The notes: generated by a model from the sequence alone, not told the origin. A stretch of DNA of 64,000 nt from an uncultured Christensenella sp. (GCA_910583735.1 CAJTXS010000007.1:5161-69160), one strand, 5' to 3'; positions 1 to 9,494 are shown, numbered from the stretch's first letter. Made by a program: numbers and translations.

Positions 1-1526
1 GCGTGCTGATCTATTAAGTATACCCTATCTTTTCGCTCGATTATCAAATATGTCTTGAATATCTGTCCTATTACGGCATAATCCCCCGACAATTCTTTGT
101 CTACTGCTTCGAGCAGCGGAGATGACATCTTATATAATGATTTATCCGTAGTCGACCGATTGTATTGAGGAGGCTGAGCAACCATGGTCTTTCTTACAGT
201 CTTCGCAGACTCGACATATGTATTAACATTGGAGAATTTCTCTTTTAATTTATCGGATAATGATGATTGTCTTTCCTTTGTATCTAATATATTAGTATCG
301 CTTGATATTCTTATTTTCTGCGAATTATCTTGTGCAGCGTTACCATATTGCTCGGGTAATTTATGCGGATAATCTTGTCCTACCTTATTAGCATTAGCCA
401 AATATGTACTTATTTGTTCTGAATTAGCTGTTATTTCATAATTATCCGAACTTTTATCAATGATATTTGATATATTCGACTGAGAGGTTGACTTGACAAA
501 AACGTTGTTTTCCGTTTCCCTACTGTCCGACAGCTTGAGATAAGAAGTCTGCTCTGCAAGAGCCGACATTGCGAATTTGTATACTGCCGCAAAGACTTTG
601 TTGCTGTCTTTGAATCTTACTTCTCTCTTGTTGGGATGAACGTTGACGTCGAGTTGATCGATCGGCATGTCGATATTGAGCACGTATACGGGATAGGTGC
701 GCTTCATTAGTGTGGTTCCATATGCTTGCGATACGGCTGTCGATATTATATTATTGGCAATAACTCTTCCGTTAATGATTGCCGTCTGATAATTCCTGTT
801 ATGCTTGCCGTATCCCTGTTTGCCTATGTATCCGCATATAGAAATATCTCCTACGGAGCGTCTATGCTCTGTCAGATTTTCGGCGATTTCGCTTCCGTAC
901 ACGGCATAGATTGCATTAATCAGTCCGTTGGATGTGTTGAATATCTGCTCTCCGTCTGCAATATATGTAAAGGATATATCGGGATTGGAAAGTATCAACT
1001 GGCTTACGGTGTAAGTAACGTCTTTTTCTTCTTGCTTCGGCTTTTTCAAGAACTTCAGTCTGACGGGAGTATTAAAGAAAATATCTTTAATCTCGGTTGT
1101 GGTGCCTTGTCCTCTGCCGCAAGGGCTGATATCTTCTACTGTTCCGCCGTTAACGCGCAAGCTGAATGCTCCGCCTTCTCCGCTGCACGAGGTCAATGTC
1201 ATCTTGGAGACTGCGGCAATAGATGCCAAAGCCTCGCCTCTGAATCCCAATGTATTGATCTTGAACAGGTCGTCTGCGTTGACAATTTTAGAAGTAGCAT
1301 GCGGCATTACCGCTCTTGTGAGATCTTCTTTGTCCATTCCGCAACCGTTGTCGCTGATGCGGATATATGAAATGCCTCCGTCGCTTATCTCGATGCTGAT
1401 GCTGTCGGCACCCGCGTCAATACTGTTCTCAATCAGCTCTTTGACAACGCTTGAGGGTCTTTCGACCACTTCGCCTGCCGCTATCTTGTTGTATATATCC
1501 GGTTTAAGAATATTAATCTTAGCCAT
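1..1526 (-). CDS. mutL: DNA mismatch repair protein MutL (3' end outside window)
   Basis: Mismatch-repair ATPase that links MutS recognition to strand incision. About 508 residues are visible. The N-terminal GHKL ATPase motifs are intact: ELIENSIDAGA near residue 31-40, DNGCGM at 59-64 and GFRGEAL at 94-100. A polar low-complexity linker follows at roughly 330-470. The frame leaves the window reading LIDQHA, the start of the DQHAAHER motif that opens the MutL C-terminal dimerisation domain, so only that domain is missing. The ATG at 1526 follows GAGGAG at good spacing and lies 14 nt after the mutS stop. Last visible gene of a miaB-mutS-mutL operon. Confidence 0.97.
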   Translation of the reverse strand, partial: MAKINILKPDIYNKIAAGEVVERPSSVVKELIENSIDAGADSISIEISDGGISYIRISDNGCGMDKEDLTRAVMPHATSKIVNADDLFKINTLGFRGEALASIAAVSKMTLTSCSGEGGAFSLRVNGGTVEDISPCGRGQGTTTEIKDIFFNTPVRLKFLKKPKQEEKDVTYTVSQLILSNPDISFTYIADGEQIFNTSNGLINAIYAVYGSEIAENLTEHRRSVGDISICGYIGKQGYGKHNRNYQTAIINGRVIANNIISTAVSQAYGTTLMKRTYPVYVLNIDMPIDQLDVNVHPNKREVRFKDSNKVFAAVYKFAMSALAEQTSYLKLSDSRETENNVFVKSTSQSNISNIIDKSSDNYEITANSEQISTYLANANKVGQDYPHKLPEQYGNAAQDNSQKIRISSDTNILDTKERQSSLSDKLKEKFSNVNTYVESAKTVRKTMVAQPPQYNRSTTDKSLYKMSSPLLEAVDKELSGDYAVIGQIFKTYLIIERKDRVYLIDQH

Positions 1527-1540
1527 AATTTCTCCTCATC

Positions 1541-4141
1541 TTATATTTGTCGCTTAGCAGAATCGACAAGCTCGTGCAGTATTGAAAATGCCTGAATGGG
1601 CGAAAGCGTATCTATATCGATTGCTTTGAGTTTATCTCTGAAAGTGTTGTTGTCGCATATGGCGATCAAGCTGTCTGCATCGGAGGAATCGTCGAGAGAC
1701 AAAGGAGAATTTTCAAGTTGCTTGGATATCTCCTTGGCGCGAGTGATAACCGATTTAGGTATGCCCGCAAGTCCCGCGACCTCTATGCCGAAACTCTTGT
1801 TGGTGCCTCCGCGCATGATTTTATGTAAGAATATTACGGAATTTTTACTCTCCGCGGCGGTGACTTTGTAGTTGCGGACTCCTTCGATTCTGCCCTCGAG
1901 TTCGGTCAATTCGTGGTAATGCGTGGAGAAAAGCGTCTTGCATTTAATGCGTTTTGCGATATCCTCTACCACTGCGCCCGCAATAGACAAGCCGTCGAAT
2001 GTAGATGTGCCTCTGCCGATTTCGTCCAGCACTACCAGACTGGATATTGTAGCTCGTTGTAATATGGTCGCAACCTCTATCATCTCTACCATAAAGGTGC
2101 TTTGTCCGTACGATAGGTCGTCGGAAGCGCCTATACGCGTAAAAATTCTGTCTGCTATAGCAATCTTTGCGCTTTTAGCGGGCACATAGCACCCGATGTG
2201 CGCCATTAGAGTTATCAACGCGATCTGTCGCATATAGGTGCTCTTACCTGCCATATTTGGACCGGTTATTATCATCATTCTTTCTTGCGAGCAATCCAGC
2301 GAGCAGTCGTTGGGAACGAAGTCGTTTCTTTTTAGCAACTTTTCTACCACCGGGTGACGTCCGCCGATTATAGATGTGGATAAGTCATCCGATATTATAG
2401 GCTTACAATATCCGTTCTCCAGCGCGACGACCGCAAATGACAGCAATGTATCGAGAGCTGCGATATTGCGAGATGTGGATTGCAGCTCGGGGATAAATGC
2501 CGACACTTCTTTTTTTACGTCGTCGAATATTTTTAGCTCCAATTCGAGAGCCTTTTCGGTGCTGCCGAGCACCTTATCCTCTATTTGCTTGAGCTCTTCG
2601 GTAATATAGCGCTCGCCAGTAGTAAGGGTCTGTTTTCTGATGTAACGCATCGAAGGTACTTTGCCTACGCTGCCTTTGGCTACTTCGATATAGTATCCGA
2701 ATACTTTGTTATAGGAGATTTTAAGATTCTTAATCCCCGTCAACTCGCGCTCTTGAGCCTCAAGGCGCGTGAGCCATTGCGTGCTTTCCCTACCTGCATT
2801 GCGATACGAGTCGAGATCGGAGGAGAAGCCTTCTTTAATAATCCCGCCGTCTTTAACGGTGACGGGCGCTTTCTCGTCTATAGTATCGGAAATCAGCAAG
2901 CAGATATCGGACAGCTCGAAAATATTTCCGTTAATGCGCCTTAAGTATTCGGCTGACATGGTATCGAGTATATTTTTGAGCGCAGGAATGTTTTTAAGAG
3001 ATTCTCCTATCGATAGCAGGTCTCTCGGGGAAATGGTGCCGTAGGATAATCTACTTGCGAGCCTTTCTATATCTTTAACGGATTTAAGAAGTTGCAAAAG
3101 CGTATTTCGCTCGGATGTCTTGCTTATCAACTCCTCTACGCTGTCCAATCTTTCCTGTATTCTCTTTTTATTGCGAAGCGGCTGCTCTATCCATCGGCGC
3201 AGATTTCTTGCTCCCATATTGGTGCGTGTACTGTCGAGCACCCACAATAAAGACGCTTTGCGCTTGGAATCGCGCGCATTTTGCAGCAATTCGAGGTTAG
3301 TACGCGTATTGCTGTCCATATTGAGGTAATTATTGTTTTGTCTGTAGCTGATGCTGTTGATATGCGACAGCGATCTCTTCTGCGTCTCGTTGACGTAAGC
3401 TATGAGGGCGCCGCAGGCGCTTATCGCATAATTTTTACCTTCTAATTCAAAGGCGCTCAAGGTTGCTACGCCGAAGTGTTTTTTCAATGTTTCGTTTGCC
3501 CTGGATAATGTAAATTCTCCTTCGATATACTTAGAGAATTTAGGCATTCTGCCCGCTTTAACTGAAGAAAAACCGCAACTTATGCCGTATACATATTCGT
3601 CGCAGATTATCTCGGCGGGAGAAATATTCACGAGCATATCGTCCATGCCGTCCAGCTTGGTCGCCTTATCCTCATATACGGAAAATTCACCCGTAGATAT
3701 ATCCAGCCATGCAAGCGCATAGCGCTCGTTGTCGCCGTGGCAGCAAGCTATATAATTATTTTTCTTCTCTTCGAGCAGAGAGTCCTCTATTACCGTACCG
3801 GGAGTAATTACTCTTACTACGTCCCTATCCACCATCTTGCCGCCCGTATCTTTAGGCGTGTTAAGCTGCTCGCACACGGCGACTTTATGACCCATGCCGA
3901 TTAATTTTGCAATATATGTATCCGCTGCGTGATATGGAACGCCGCACATGGGCGCGCGCTCCTCCAGTCCGCAATTACGTCCCGTAAGCGTGAGGTCGAG
4001 CAACTCCGACGCCAATACCGCGTCGTCAAAGAACATCTCATAAAAGTCGCCGAGTCTGTAAAAGACAATGCAATCTTTATATTTTTCTTTCAGCTCGAGA
4101 TAAGAGCGCATCATTAAAGAGGGTTGTTTAGTCGTAGTCAT
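1541..4141 (-). CDS. mutS: DNA mismatch repair protein MutS
   Basis: Recognises base mismatches and small loops and recruits MutL. At 866 residues it is normal length. The mismatch-wedging motif GDFYEMF is at residues 31-37. The ABC-type ATPase near the C-terminus has Walker A GPNMAGKST at about 626-634, Walker B VVLDEIGRGTSTFDG and the switch FSTHYHEL. The order is domain I, connector, core, clamp, ATPase, with no truncation. The start lies one base after the miaB stop codon, which indicates translational coupling in the miaB-mutS-mutL operon. Confidence 0.98.
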   Translation of the reverse strand: MTTTKQPSLMMRSYLELKEKYKDCIVFYRLGDFYEMFFDDAVLASELLDLTLTGRNCGLEERAPMCGVPYHAADTYIAKLIGMGHKVAVCEQLNTPKDTGGKMVDRDVVRVITPGTVIEDSLLEEKKNNYIACCHGDNERYALAWLDISTGEFSVYEDKATKLDGMDDMLVNISPAEIICDEYVYGISCGFSSVKAGRMPKFSKYIEGEFTLSRANETLKKHFGVATLSAFELEGKNYAISACGALIAYVNETQKRSLSHINSISYRQNNNYLNMDSNTRTNLELLQNARDSKRKASLLWVLDSTRTNMGARNLRRWIEQPLRNKKRIQERLDSVEELISKTSERNTLLQLLKSVKDIERLASRLSYGTISPRDLLSIGESLKNIPALKNILDTMSAEYLRRINGNIFELSDICLLISDTIDEKAPVTVKDGGIIKEGFSSDLDSYRNAGRESTQWLTRLEAQERELTGIKNLKISYNKVFGYYIEVAKGSVGKVPSMRYIRKQTLTTGERYITEELKQIEDKVLGSTEKALELELKIFDDVKKEVSAFIPELQSTSRNIAALDTLLSFAVVALENGYCKPIISDDLSTSIIGGRHPVVEKLLKRNDFVPNDCSLDCSQERMMIITGPNMAGKSTYMRQIALITLMAHIGCYVPAKSAKIAIADRIFTRIGASDDLSYGQSTFMVEMIEVATILQRATISSLVVLDEIGRGTSTFDGLSIAGAVVEDIAKRIKCKTLFSTHYHELTELEGRIEGVRNYKVTAAESKNSVIFLHKIMRGGTNKSFGIEVAGLAGIPKSVITRAKEISKQLENSPLSLDDSSDADSLIAICDNNTFRDKLKAIDIDTLSPIQAFSILHELVDSAKRQI

Positions 4142-4142
4142 A

Positions 4143-5462
4143 TCAATTAATTACCTTTCCGAATAACGACGCGGATTTAGAACTCTCTATCTCTACGTCG
4201 AAAAATTTTCCTATGTCCCCTATATTGCCGCTAAAAGTCACCATTCTGCCGCAGTCGGTTCTGCCGCACACTAAATTATCGTGCTTGGGCGCCATGTCCT
4301 CGCACAGTACTCTGCACGTCCTTCCCTCGTAAGTCTTGGATACTTCTTTGGTGATTTTGTTTTGGAGCGCTACAAGGCGCATGATTCTATCTTTAGCGAT
4401 CAAGGGATCGATTTGCGGCATAGCTGCGGCGGGAGTGCCTTTTCTTACGGAATATACGAATGTAAATGCGCCGGAATACTTTACTCTTTCAACAAGATCG
4501 AGTGTATCGAGGAAGTCCGCTTCCTCTTCGTAAGGGAATCCGACCATAATATCCGAAGTAATTCCGCAATTGGGTATTTTTGCCCTTATTTGGTCGATAA
4601 TATCGAGATAATCTGCGCGGGTATAATGTCTGTTCATTAATTTCAATATTTTATCCGAGCCCGATTGAACGGGAAGATGAATATTGTTACATATATTTTT
4701 TGAGCCTGCTATCACATCTATTAGGTCGCGGCTGAAGTCCTTTGGATGAGAAGTCATGAATCTGATTCTATGATCGCCGCTAAACGATGCGAGTTTTTCC
4801 AGTAAATCCACAAAGCCGTGCTTGAGACCGATATCGTTGCCGTAGGAATTGACATTTTGACCAAGCAGCGTAATTTCCTTGTATCCCGCATCGAGCATGG
4901 CTTTGAATTCATCTATCACAGCGGCGGGGTGTCTGCTCCTCTCTCTGCCTCGAACATACGGCACGATGCAGTATGTGCAAAAATTATTGCAGCCGTACAT
5001 GATATTGATCCATGCATTGGTGCCGCTTGTGCGATAGATAGGTAGATTTTCGTTGATCGCAGGGTTTTCATTGTCATCTATTGCTATTACGGGCTTTCTC
5101 GCTTCGGTAAATTGCGTTATATATTCTCCCAGCTTGTCAAGATTGTTGGTGCCTATTACGATATCGACGAAAGGTAAACGGCTTCTTAACGATTCGCCGG
5201 CTTTTTCTTGTTGAGTCATGCAGCCCATTACCGCAATGATAAGGTTGCGATTGGCTTTTTTATACTTTTTAGCGGCGCCGATATTGCCTATGGCGCGCTT
5301 TTCCGCATTGTCGCGTATGCAGCATGTATTATATAAAAGCAGATCGGCATCCGCTTCATCGAGACACGGCTCATAACCTAAAGTTTTGAGTATTCCGGCG
5401 GCCTTTTCCGACTCGTGCACGTTCATCTGGCAACCGTATGTAATTATCTTATACTTTTGCAT
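4143..5462 (-). CDS. miaB: tRNA-2-methylthio-N6-dimethylallyladenosine synthase MiaB
   Basis: Radical-SAM methylthiotransferase that adds the 2-methylthio group to i6A37 of tRNAs reading UNN codons. The N-terminal cluster-binding cysteines are C11 (YGCQMN), C47 or C48 (YNTCCIR) and C81 (VMGC). The radical-SAM triad is C158, C162 and C165 in YGCNNFCTYC. A TRAM-like RNA-binding tail occupies about residues 375-439. First gene of miaB-mutS-mutL. No Shine-Dalgarno precedes the ATG; a sigma-A promoter ends six bases before it, so the mRNA should be leaderless. Confidence 0.96.
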   Translation of the reverse strand: MQKYKIITYGCQMNVHESEKAAGILKTLGYEPCLDEADADLLLYNTCCIRDNAEKRAIGNIGAAKKYKKANRNLIIAVMGCMTQQEKAGESLRSRLPFVDIVIGTNNLDKLGEYITQFTEARKPVIAIDDNENPAINENLPIYRTSGTNAWINIMYGCNNFCTYCIVPYVRGRERSRHPAAVIDEFKAMLDAGYKEITLLGQNVNSYGNDIGLKHGFVDLLEKLASFSGDHRIRFMTSHPKDFSRDLIDVIAGSKNICNNIHLPVQSGSDKILKLMNRHYTRADYLDIIDQIRAKIPNCGITSDIMVGFPYEEEADFLDTLDLVERVKYSGAFTFVYSVRKGTPAAAMPQIDPLIAKDRIMRLVALQNKITKEVSKTYEGRTCRVLCEDMAPKHDNLVCGRTDCGRMVTFSGNIGDIGKFFDVEIESSKSASLFGKVIN

Positions 5463-5468
5463 ATAACA

Positions 5469-5497
5469 ATTATAGCCGTAAAGGCGGAAATTTTCAA
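5469..5497 (-). promoter_or_regulatory. Sigma-A promoter of miaB-mutS-mutL, placed for a leaderless transcript
   Basis: On the minus strand TTGAAA (5497-5492), a 17-base spacer and a perfect TATAAT (5474-5469) are followed after only six bases by the miaB ATG. Initiation at the usual distance from the -10 box would fall on or next to the start codon. Confidence 0.75.
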
Positions 5498-5524
5498 GTA
5501 AACGATACGCGTGCGGGTGTAATT

Positions 5525-7807
5525 ATGAAAGAAAATATTTATAAAAAAAATAAGAGACCGCTTCTGATTAAGATTTTCATAGGTCTAATCATTGCTTTGC
5601 TGACGGTATGTATCGTGGGTGTGTTGTCTGCCGTATGTATTCTGTATACCGGAAGCGAAAAAATAGACGCGGACAAGCTAATGTCTGCCAATGCTCGCAT
5701 TACCGTACGCAATACGCACGGCGGAGAATTATCTCTGCCCGCGACTTACGATAGAAATATTTCCGCGCAGGACATACCGGAAAATATAAAGAAAGCATTT
5801 ATATCGTTGGAGGATAAGAGATTTTATAAGCATCACGGCTTAGATTACGTACGCATAGGCGGCGCAATGATGCATAACGTATCCGCAGGCAAGATGAAAG
5901 AGGGCGGCTCTACCATTTCGCAGCAGTTAATAAAGAACACGCACTTATCCTCCGAAAAAAGTTTTAATCGAAAGATAGAAGAGGCAAGGCTTGCGATACA
6001 GCTCGAGAGACAATACGAGAAGGACGACATACTTGCCATGTATCTTAATGTGCTCTACTTCGGTAGCGGAGTATACGGAGTAAAGAATGCTTCTCGGGTG
6101 TTCTTTGATAAGGATATATCGCAGATATCAATAGCGGAAAGCGCTATCCTTGCGGGTATTGTCAAGAGTCCTACTAAATATAATCCTATCAATAATTACG
6201 ACAACTGCATGGATAGAAAAGATGTAGTACTCGGCGTAATGCTTAAATGCGATGCTATATCCGACGATGAATACAATGAGGCGAAAAACTGCAATATTAC
6301 TATAAAAAAGTATGTAAATGAGAATAATTCAGCCGATAAATATCTAATATCTGCTATGGAAGAGAGTTGCGAAATACTTGGATTGACCATGCAGCAGCTT
6401 GTATATGCCGACTATACCATAGACACATATATGGATAACAACGCTATGAATGCCCTAACCTTATCTGTTGGCAATAAGGCGCTGTATATTGCTAATGAAC
6501 AAGGTAATATCCCCGACGGAATGGGCATTATCGCAGATAATACAACATGCGGAATAAAGGCGTTCTATGCTAACTGCGATTATTCTCCTCGTACTACACG
6601 CAGGCAACCGGCATCTACAATCAAGCCTCTGGCCTGTTATCTCCCTGCAATAGAGCAAGGCGTTATTTCTCCCGCCAGTATAATTAAGGATGAGGCAATA
6701 GATATCGGCGGCTATAGTCCGCAAAATTACGGCGGAGAATATTACGGAAATGTTTCGGCTCGATTTGCATTGGAAAAGTCTTTGAACATACCTGCGGTAA
6801 AGATAATGGACAGCATAGGCATAGACTTGAGTTGCGAAATGCTAAAGGCATTGGGTATTCAGTTGGATGCAAAGGATTATAATTATTCCACTGCTCTCGG
6901 CGGAATGACTTACGGTGTGACGGCGACAGAGCTTATAGGCGGATATATGACGATTGCTAACGGCGGATTATATGCCCGTCCTACTTTTATAAAAAAAATT
7001 ACTGATAGTGTCGGAAATGTAATTTATCAACATATATGCGATAAAAAGCGCATTGTATCGCCTCAATCCGCCTATTTGATGACGGATATGCTATCAGGTG
7101 TAGTTAAACAAGGCACGGCGATTAAGATGTCCGATATAGGGTGTGATATTGCCGCCAAGACAGGGACCGTAGCGTGCAAAAGCGACTCGCAATATAATAC
7201 CGACGCCTATAATATAAGTTATTCCTCGTCGGACACTCTTGCAGTATGGCAAGGTAATCTATGCGGAAAGGCGGAATATATGTTGTCGGGTAAAGTCACT
7301 GGCGGCGGATGTCCTACTCTAATAGCGGCTTCAGTATACAGACAGCTTTATCACGATGCGTCATCGCTCTCCGGCTTCAGTATGCCGGACGGAATAGCTC
7401 AAGTAAATCTCGATAAGGTATCTTATGACGAGGGCGAATTGATATTGGCAAGCGAGCTTGCGCCTCAAAGGAGCGTAGTAACCGAGATATTTAATACGTC
7501 TAATATGCCTATGTTGAAGGATACGACATACGATAATCCTTGTCTGAATAATTATAATGTGATATTGGAAAACGATGTATTGCATATTGATATCGAAGCT
7601 AATCCCAGACTTAACTATAGGATAATTAAGCAATCTCTTTTAACGAGGCAGCAAGCCGTTGCAGAGCTGAATAGCGGAGAAAAGCAATATATAGTAGATG
7701 TCGAATATACTCCCGGTTTTTTCGGAGATAAGGTAATTATAATTCCTTACTACCTCGATGACGATAATATAGAACATATAGGTTATCCCGTTCATGTCGC
7801 GGGATAA
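5525..7807 (+). CDS. Class A penicillin-binding protein (bifunctional transglycosylase/transpeptidase)
   Basis: Polymerises and cross-links peptidoglycan outside the membrane. At 760 residues it has a short cationic N-terminus and one membrane anchor at about 15-41. The GT51 transglycosylase carries catalytic Glu96 in EDKRFYKHHG and the motif GGSTISQQLIKN at 127-138. The transpeptidase has STIK with nucleophile Ser364, SLN near 420 and KTG near 544. A C-terminal extension of about 100 residues (from roughly 640) was not assigned. It is the only large plus-strand gene in the left half, divergent from miaB, with a weak GGGTG upstream of the ATG. It resembles PBP1a/PbpF, but the paralogue cannot be fixed. 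Its stop codon lies inside a perfect hairpin. Confidence 0.93.
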   Translation: MKENIYKKNKRPLLIKIFIGLIIALLTVCIVGVLSAVCILYTGSEKIDADKLMSANARITVRNTHGGELSLPATYDRNISAQDIPENIKKAFISLEDKRFYKHHGLDYVRIGGAMMHNVSAGKMKEGGSTISQQLIKNTHLSSEKSFNRKIEEARLAIQLERQYEKDDILAMYLNVLYFGSGVYGVKNASRVFFDKDISQISIAESAILAGIVKSPTKYNPINNYDNCMDRKDVVLGVMLKCDAISDDEYNEAKNCNITIKKYVNENNSADKYLISAMEESCEILGLTMQQLVYADYTIDTYMDNNAMNALTLSVGNKALYIANEQGNIPDGMGIIADNTTCGIKAFYANCDYSPRTTRRQPASTIKPLACYLPAIEQGVISPASIIKDEAIDIGGYSPQNYGGEYYGNVSARFALEKSLNIPAVKIMDSIGIDLSCEMLKALGIQLDAKDYNYSTALGGMTYGVTATELIGGYMTIANGGLYARPTFIKKITDSVGNVIYQHICDKKRIVSPQSAYLMTDMLSGVVKQGTAIKMSDIGCDIAAKTGTVACKSDSQYNTDAYNISYSSSDTLAVWQGNLCGKAEYMLSGKVTGGGCPTLIAASVYRQLYHDASSLSGFSMPDGIAQVNLDKVSYDEGELILASELAPQRSVVTEIFNTSNMPMLKDTTYDNPCLNNYNVILENDVLHIDIEANPRLNYRIIKQSLLTRQQAVAELNSGEKQYIVDVEYTPGFFGDKVIIIPYYLDDDNIEHIGYPVHVAG

Positions 7808-7814
7808 CCTATAT
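7776..7814 (+). repeat. Perfect 15-bp hairpin spanning the PBP stop codon
   Basis: Arms at 7776-7790 and 7800-7814 are exact reverse complements around a 9-base loop, and the TAA stop (7805-7807) is in the right arm. No T-run follows, so it may stabilise the 3' end or act together with the next hairpin. Confidence 0.7.
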
Positions 7815-7839
7815 AAAACGCTCGAGATAGAATTAAATA

Positions 7840-7863
7840 GGCTTAATTATTCTTAATTAAGCC
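7840..7863. terminator. Probable bidirectional terminator between the PBP gene and sigF
   Basis: A 10-bp stem (7840-7849 with 7854-7863) with a 4-base loop lies between convergent genes. T-rich sequence follows on both strands (GTATTTTA on plus, TATTTAATT on minus). Confidence 0.6.
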
Positions 7864-7959
7864 GTATTTTATAATTAATTAAAGGGTTTTTAGATGTTGG
7901 ATCCTTTTGTATTACCAATCGTTGCTATTGTGTATTATTGACTGCGACTTCTCTGCCGA

Positions 7960-7991
7960 TTGTATATCAGGCAAGTTGTATATCAGGCAAG
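7960..7991. repeat. Perfect 16-bp tandem duplication across the sigF stop
   Basis: The 16-base unit at 7960-7975 is repeated exactly at 7976-7991. The sigF stop codon (7985-7983 on minus) lies in the copy nearer the gene, so the second copy carries a spare in-register TGA just beyond the stop. Confidence 0.9.
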
Positions 7992-8699
7992 ATGTCGCCG
8001 CATCATATTAAGGACCTTTGTTTCTATGCGCGATACCTGTACTTGCGATACTCCGAGCACAGACGCGATTTCGCTCTGCGTCTTATCTCTGTAATAGCGC
8101 AGAATAATTACGGTCTTTTCTCTCTCCGGTAACTCCTCAAGCAGTTTCTTAAGTAAGATTTTGTCAATAAGTTCGTCGCTGTCGTCTTCAGACGGCAACT
8201 TATCCATTACGCACTGCCCGCTCTCATCGTCATATTTCTCATACAGCGATACGGGATACTTATTGCTGTCCATTGCAAATATTATCTCTTGCCGGTCTAC
8301 TTCGAAGTATTCGGCTAAATGTTCGATACTTGGCGAATGTCCGTTAAGTTGCAGATAGTCATCCATATAAGCGTGCAATTTGGTAGACAGAGTCTTGAGC
8401 GCGCGACTTACCTTCACTGCGCCATCGTCGCGAATAAACCTTTTAATCTCACCTGCTATCATAGGGACTGCATAGGTAGAAAACTTAACGCCATATGACG
8501 CGTCGAAATTGTTGATAGCCTTAACTAACCCCATACAGCCCAGTTGCATGAGATCCTCGTAGTCAATCTGAGCATTCTTATAGCGCTTTACGATGCTTTT
8601 AATCAGTGGAAGATTGGAAGTAATCAGCGTAGCCTTACTATCGTCGTCTCCCTTTTGAGCATTCTCAATCAGCTTGATTGTGTCCTCGTGTGCCAACAT
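7983..8699 (-). CDS. sigF: Sporulation sigma factor SigF
   Basis: Forespore-specific RNA polymerase sigma factor. At 238 residues it has the short SigF/SigG architecture without region 1.1. Region 2 (about 25-90) contains DLMQLGCMGLVKAI and the YDASYG-like FDASYGVKFSTYAV. Region 3 is near 100-150, and region 4 is a helix-turn-helix at about 190-235 (REKTVIILRYYRDKTQSEIA). Assignment to SigF rather than SigG rests on its place as third gene of spoIIAA-spoIIAB-sigF. The ATG at 8699 overlaps spoIIAB by 35 bases and has AGAGG upstream. Confidence 0.95.
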   Translation of the reverse strand: MLAHEDTIKLIENAQKGDDDSKATLITSNLPLIKSIVKRYKNAQIDYEDLMQLGCMGLVKAINNFDASYGVKFSTYAVPMIAGEIKRFIRDDGAVKVSRALKTLSTKLHAYMDDYLQLNGHSPSIEHLAEYFEVDRQEIIFAMDSNKYPVSLYEKYDDESGQCVMDKLPSEDDSDELIDKILLKKLLEELPEREKTVIILRYYRDKTQSEIASVLGVSQVQVSRIETKVLNMMRRHLA

Positions 8700-9126
8700 C
8701 TTTCTGACCTCTGATAATTTTAGTCATAGTGACCGTCGTGCCCCTATCTGCCGAAGAAGTAACTGCCACATCGTCCATGAAAGTACGCATTAACGTAAAG
8801 CCCATTCCGCTTCTTTCTTGCTCCGGCTTAGTGGTAAAGAAAGGTTCCATAGCTTTATCTACGTCTTCGATGCCCCGTCCGTTGTCGGATACGGTGATTA
8901 TGGCGGTATTATTTCCGTCGATTGCGACACTTAGGTCTATGTATTGGCTTTCATCTCCTTCATAGCCGTGCACTATGCTGTTGGTAACTGCTTCGGATAC
9001 GGCAGTTTTGATATCGTTAATCTCTTCGATTGTAGGATTGAGCGATACGCAAAATGCTGCGACGCACGATCTTGCAAAGGCTTCGTTGGAACTGATTGCG
9101 CTGAGTTTCATATCGAATCTATTCAT
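8665..9126 (-). CDS. spoIIAB: Anti-sigma F factor / serine kinase SpoIIAB
   Basis: Binds and inhibits SigF and phosphorylates SpoIIAA. This GHKL ATPase of 153 residues shows the N-box EAVTNSIVHGYEG near 45-57, the G1 box DNGRGIED near 102-109 and a GMGF G2-type motif near 127-130. It starts 9 bases after spoIIAA with a good GAGG ribosome-binding site and overlaps sigF at its 3' end, the usual coupling in the spoIIA operon. Confidence 0.95.
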   Translation of the reverse strand: MNRFDMKLSAISSNEAFARSCVAAFCVSLNPTIEEINDIKTAVSEAVTNSIVHGYEGDESQYIDLSVAIDGNNTAIITVSDNGRGIEDVDKAMEPFFTTKPEQERSGMGFTLMRTFMDDVAVTSSADRGTTVTMTKIIRGQKDVGTRGHNQAD

Positions 9127-9135
9127 AATTACCTC

Positions 9136-9444
9136 TTATATAGCTATCTTTTTCATAATTGTATACATTCCGCTCATTGACATAATTCTGTCAATATGAG
9201 AATGCGGATTGGCAATATATATATTCTTTCCCATGGCTTTAAGTTTTTTGTAGCGGCCTAGCAACATGCCTATGCCTGTACTGTCCATAAACGATACGTC
9301 TTGGAAGTCGAATACTACATTATTGCCCGTATGGGACAGTTGTGCGTCGAGTTGAGTTCTGAGCGCAGATGCGCAGCTCTCGTCAAGCTCCCCACGCAAC
9401 GTTATGACGGTATAAATCCCTTTAGATGAAATTATCGATTGCAT
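9136..9444 (-). CDS. spoIIAA: Anti-anti-sigma F factor SpoIIAA
   Basis: STAS-domain partner switch that frees SigF by binding SpoIIAB when dephosphorylated. The 102 residues form one STAS fold. The phosphoacceptor motif MDSTGIGM places Ser55 where the family has its phosphorylated serine; the next residue is Thr rather than the more usual Ser. First gene of the spoIIA operon. Its AGGAG lies about 11 bases from the ATG inside a small hairpin. Confidence 0.94.
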   Translation of the reverse strand: MQSIISSKGIYTVITLRGELDESCASALRTQLDAQLSHTGNNVVFDFQDVSFMDSTGIGMLLGRYKKLKAMGKNIYIANPHSHIDRIMSMSGMYTIMKKIAI

Positions 9445-9448
9445 AAAT

Positions 9449-9475
9449 ATATCTGCTCCTGTTAGTTGCAGATAT
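9449..9475 (-). promoter_or_regulatory. Hairpin enclosing the spoIIAA ribosome-binding site
   Basis: A perfect 8-bp stem (9449-9456 with 9468-9475) encloses an 11-base loop holding most of the minus-strand AGGAG. If folded it would partly hide the ribosome-binding site. The structure is visible in sequence; control of translation is inferred. Confidence 0.55.
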
Positions 9476-9494
9476 AAGTGTAATGTATGTTAAA

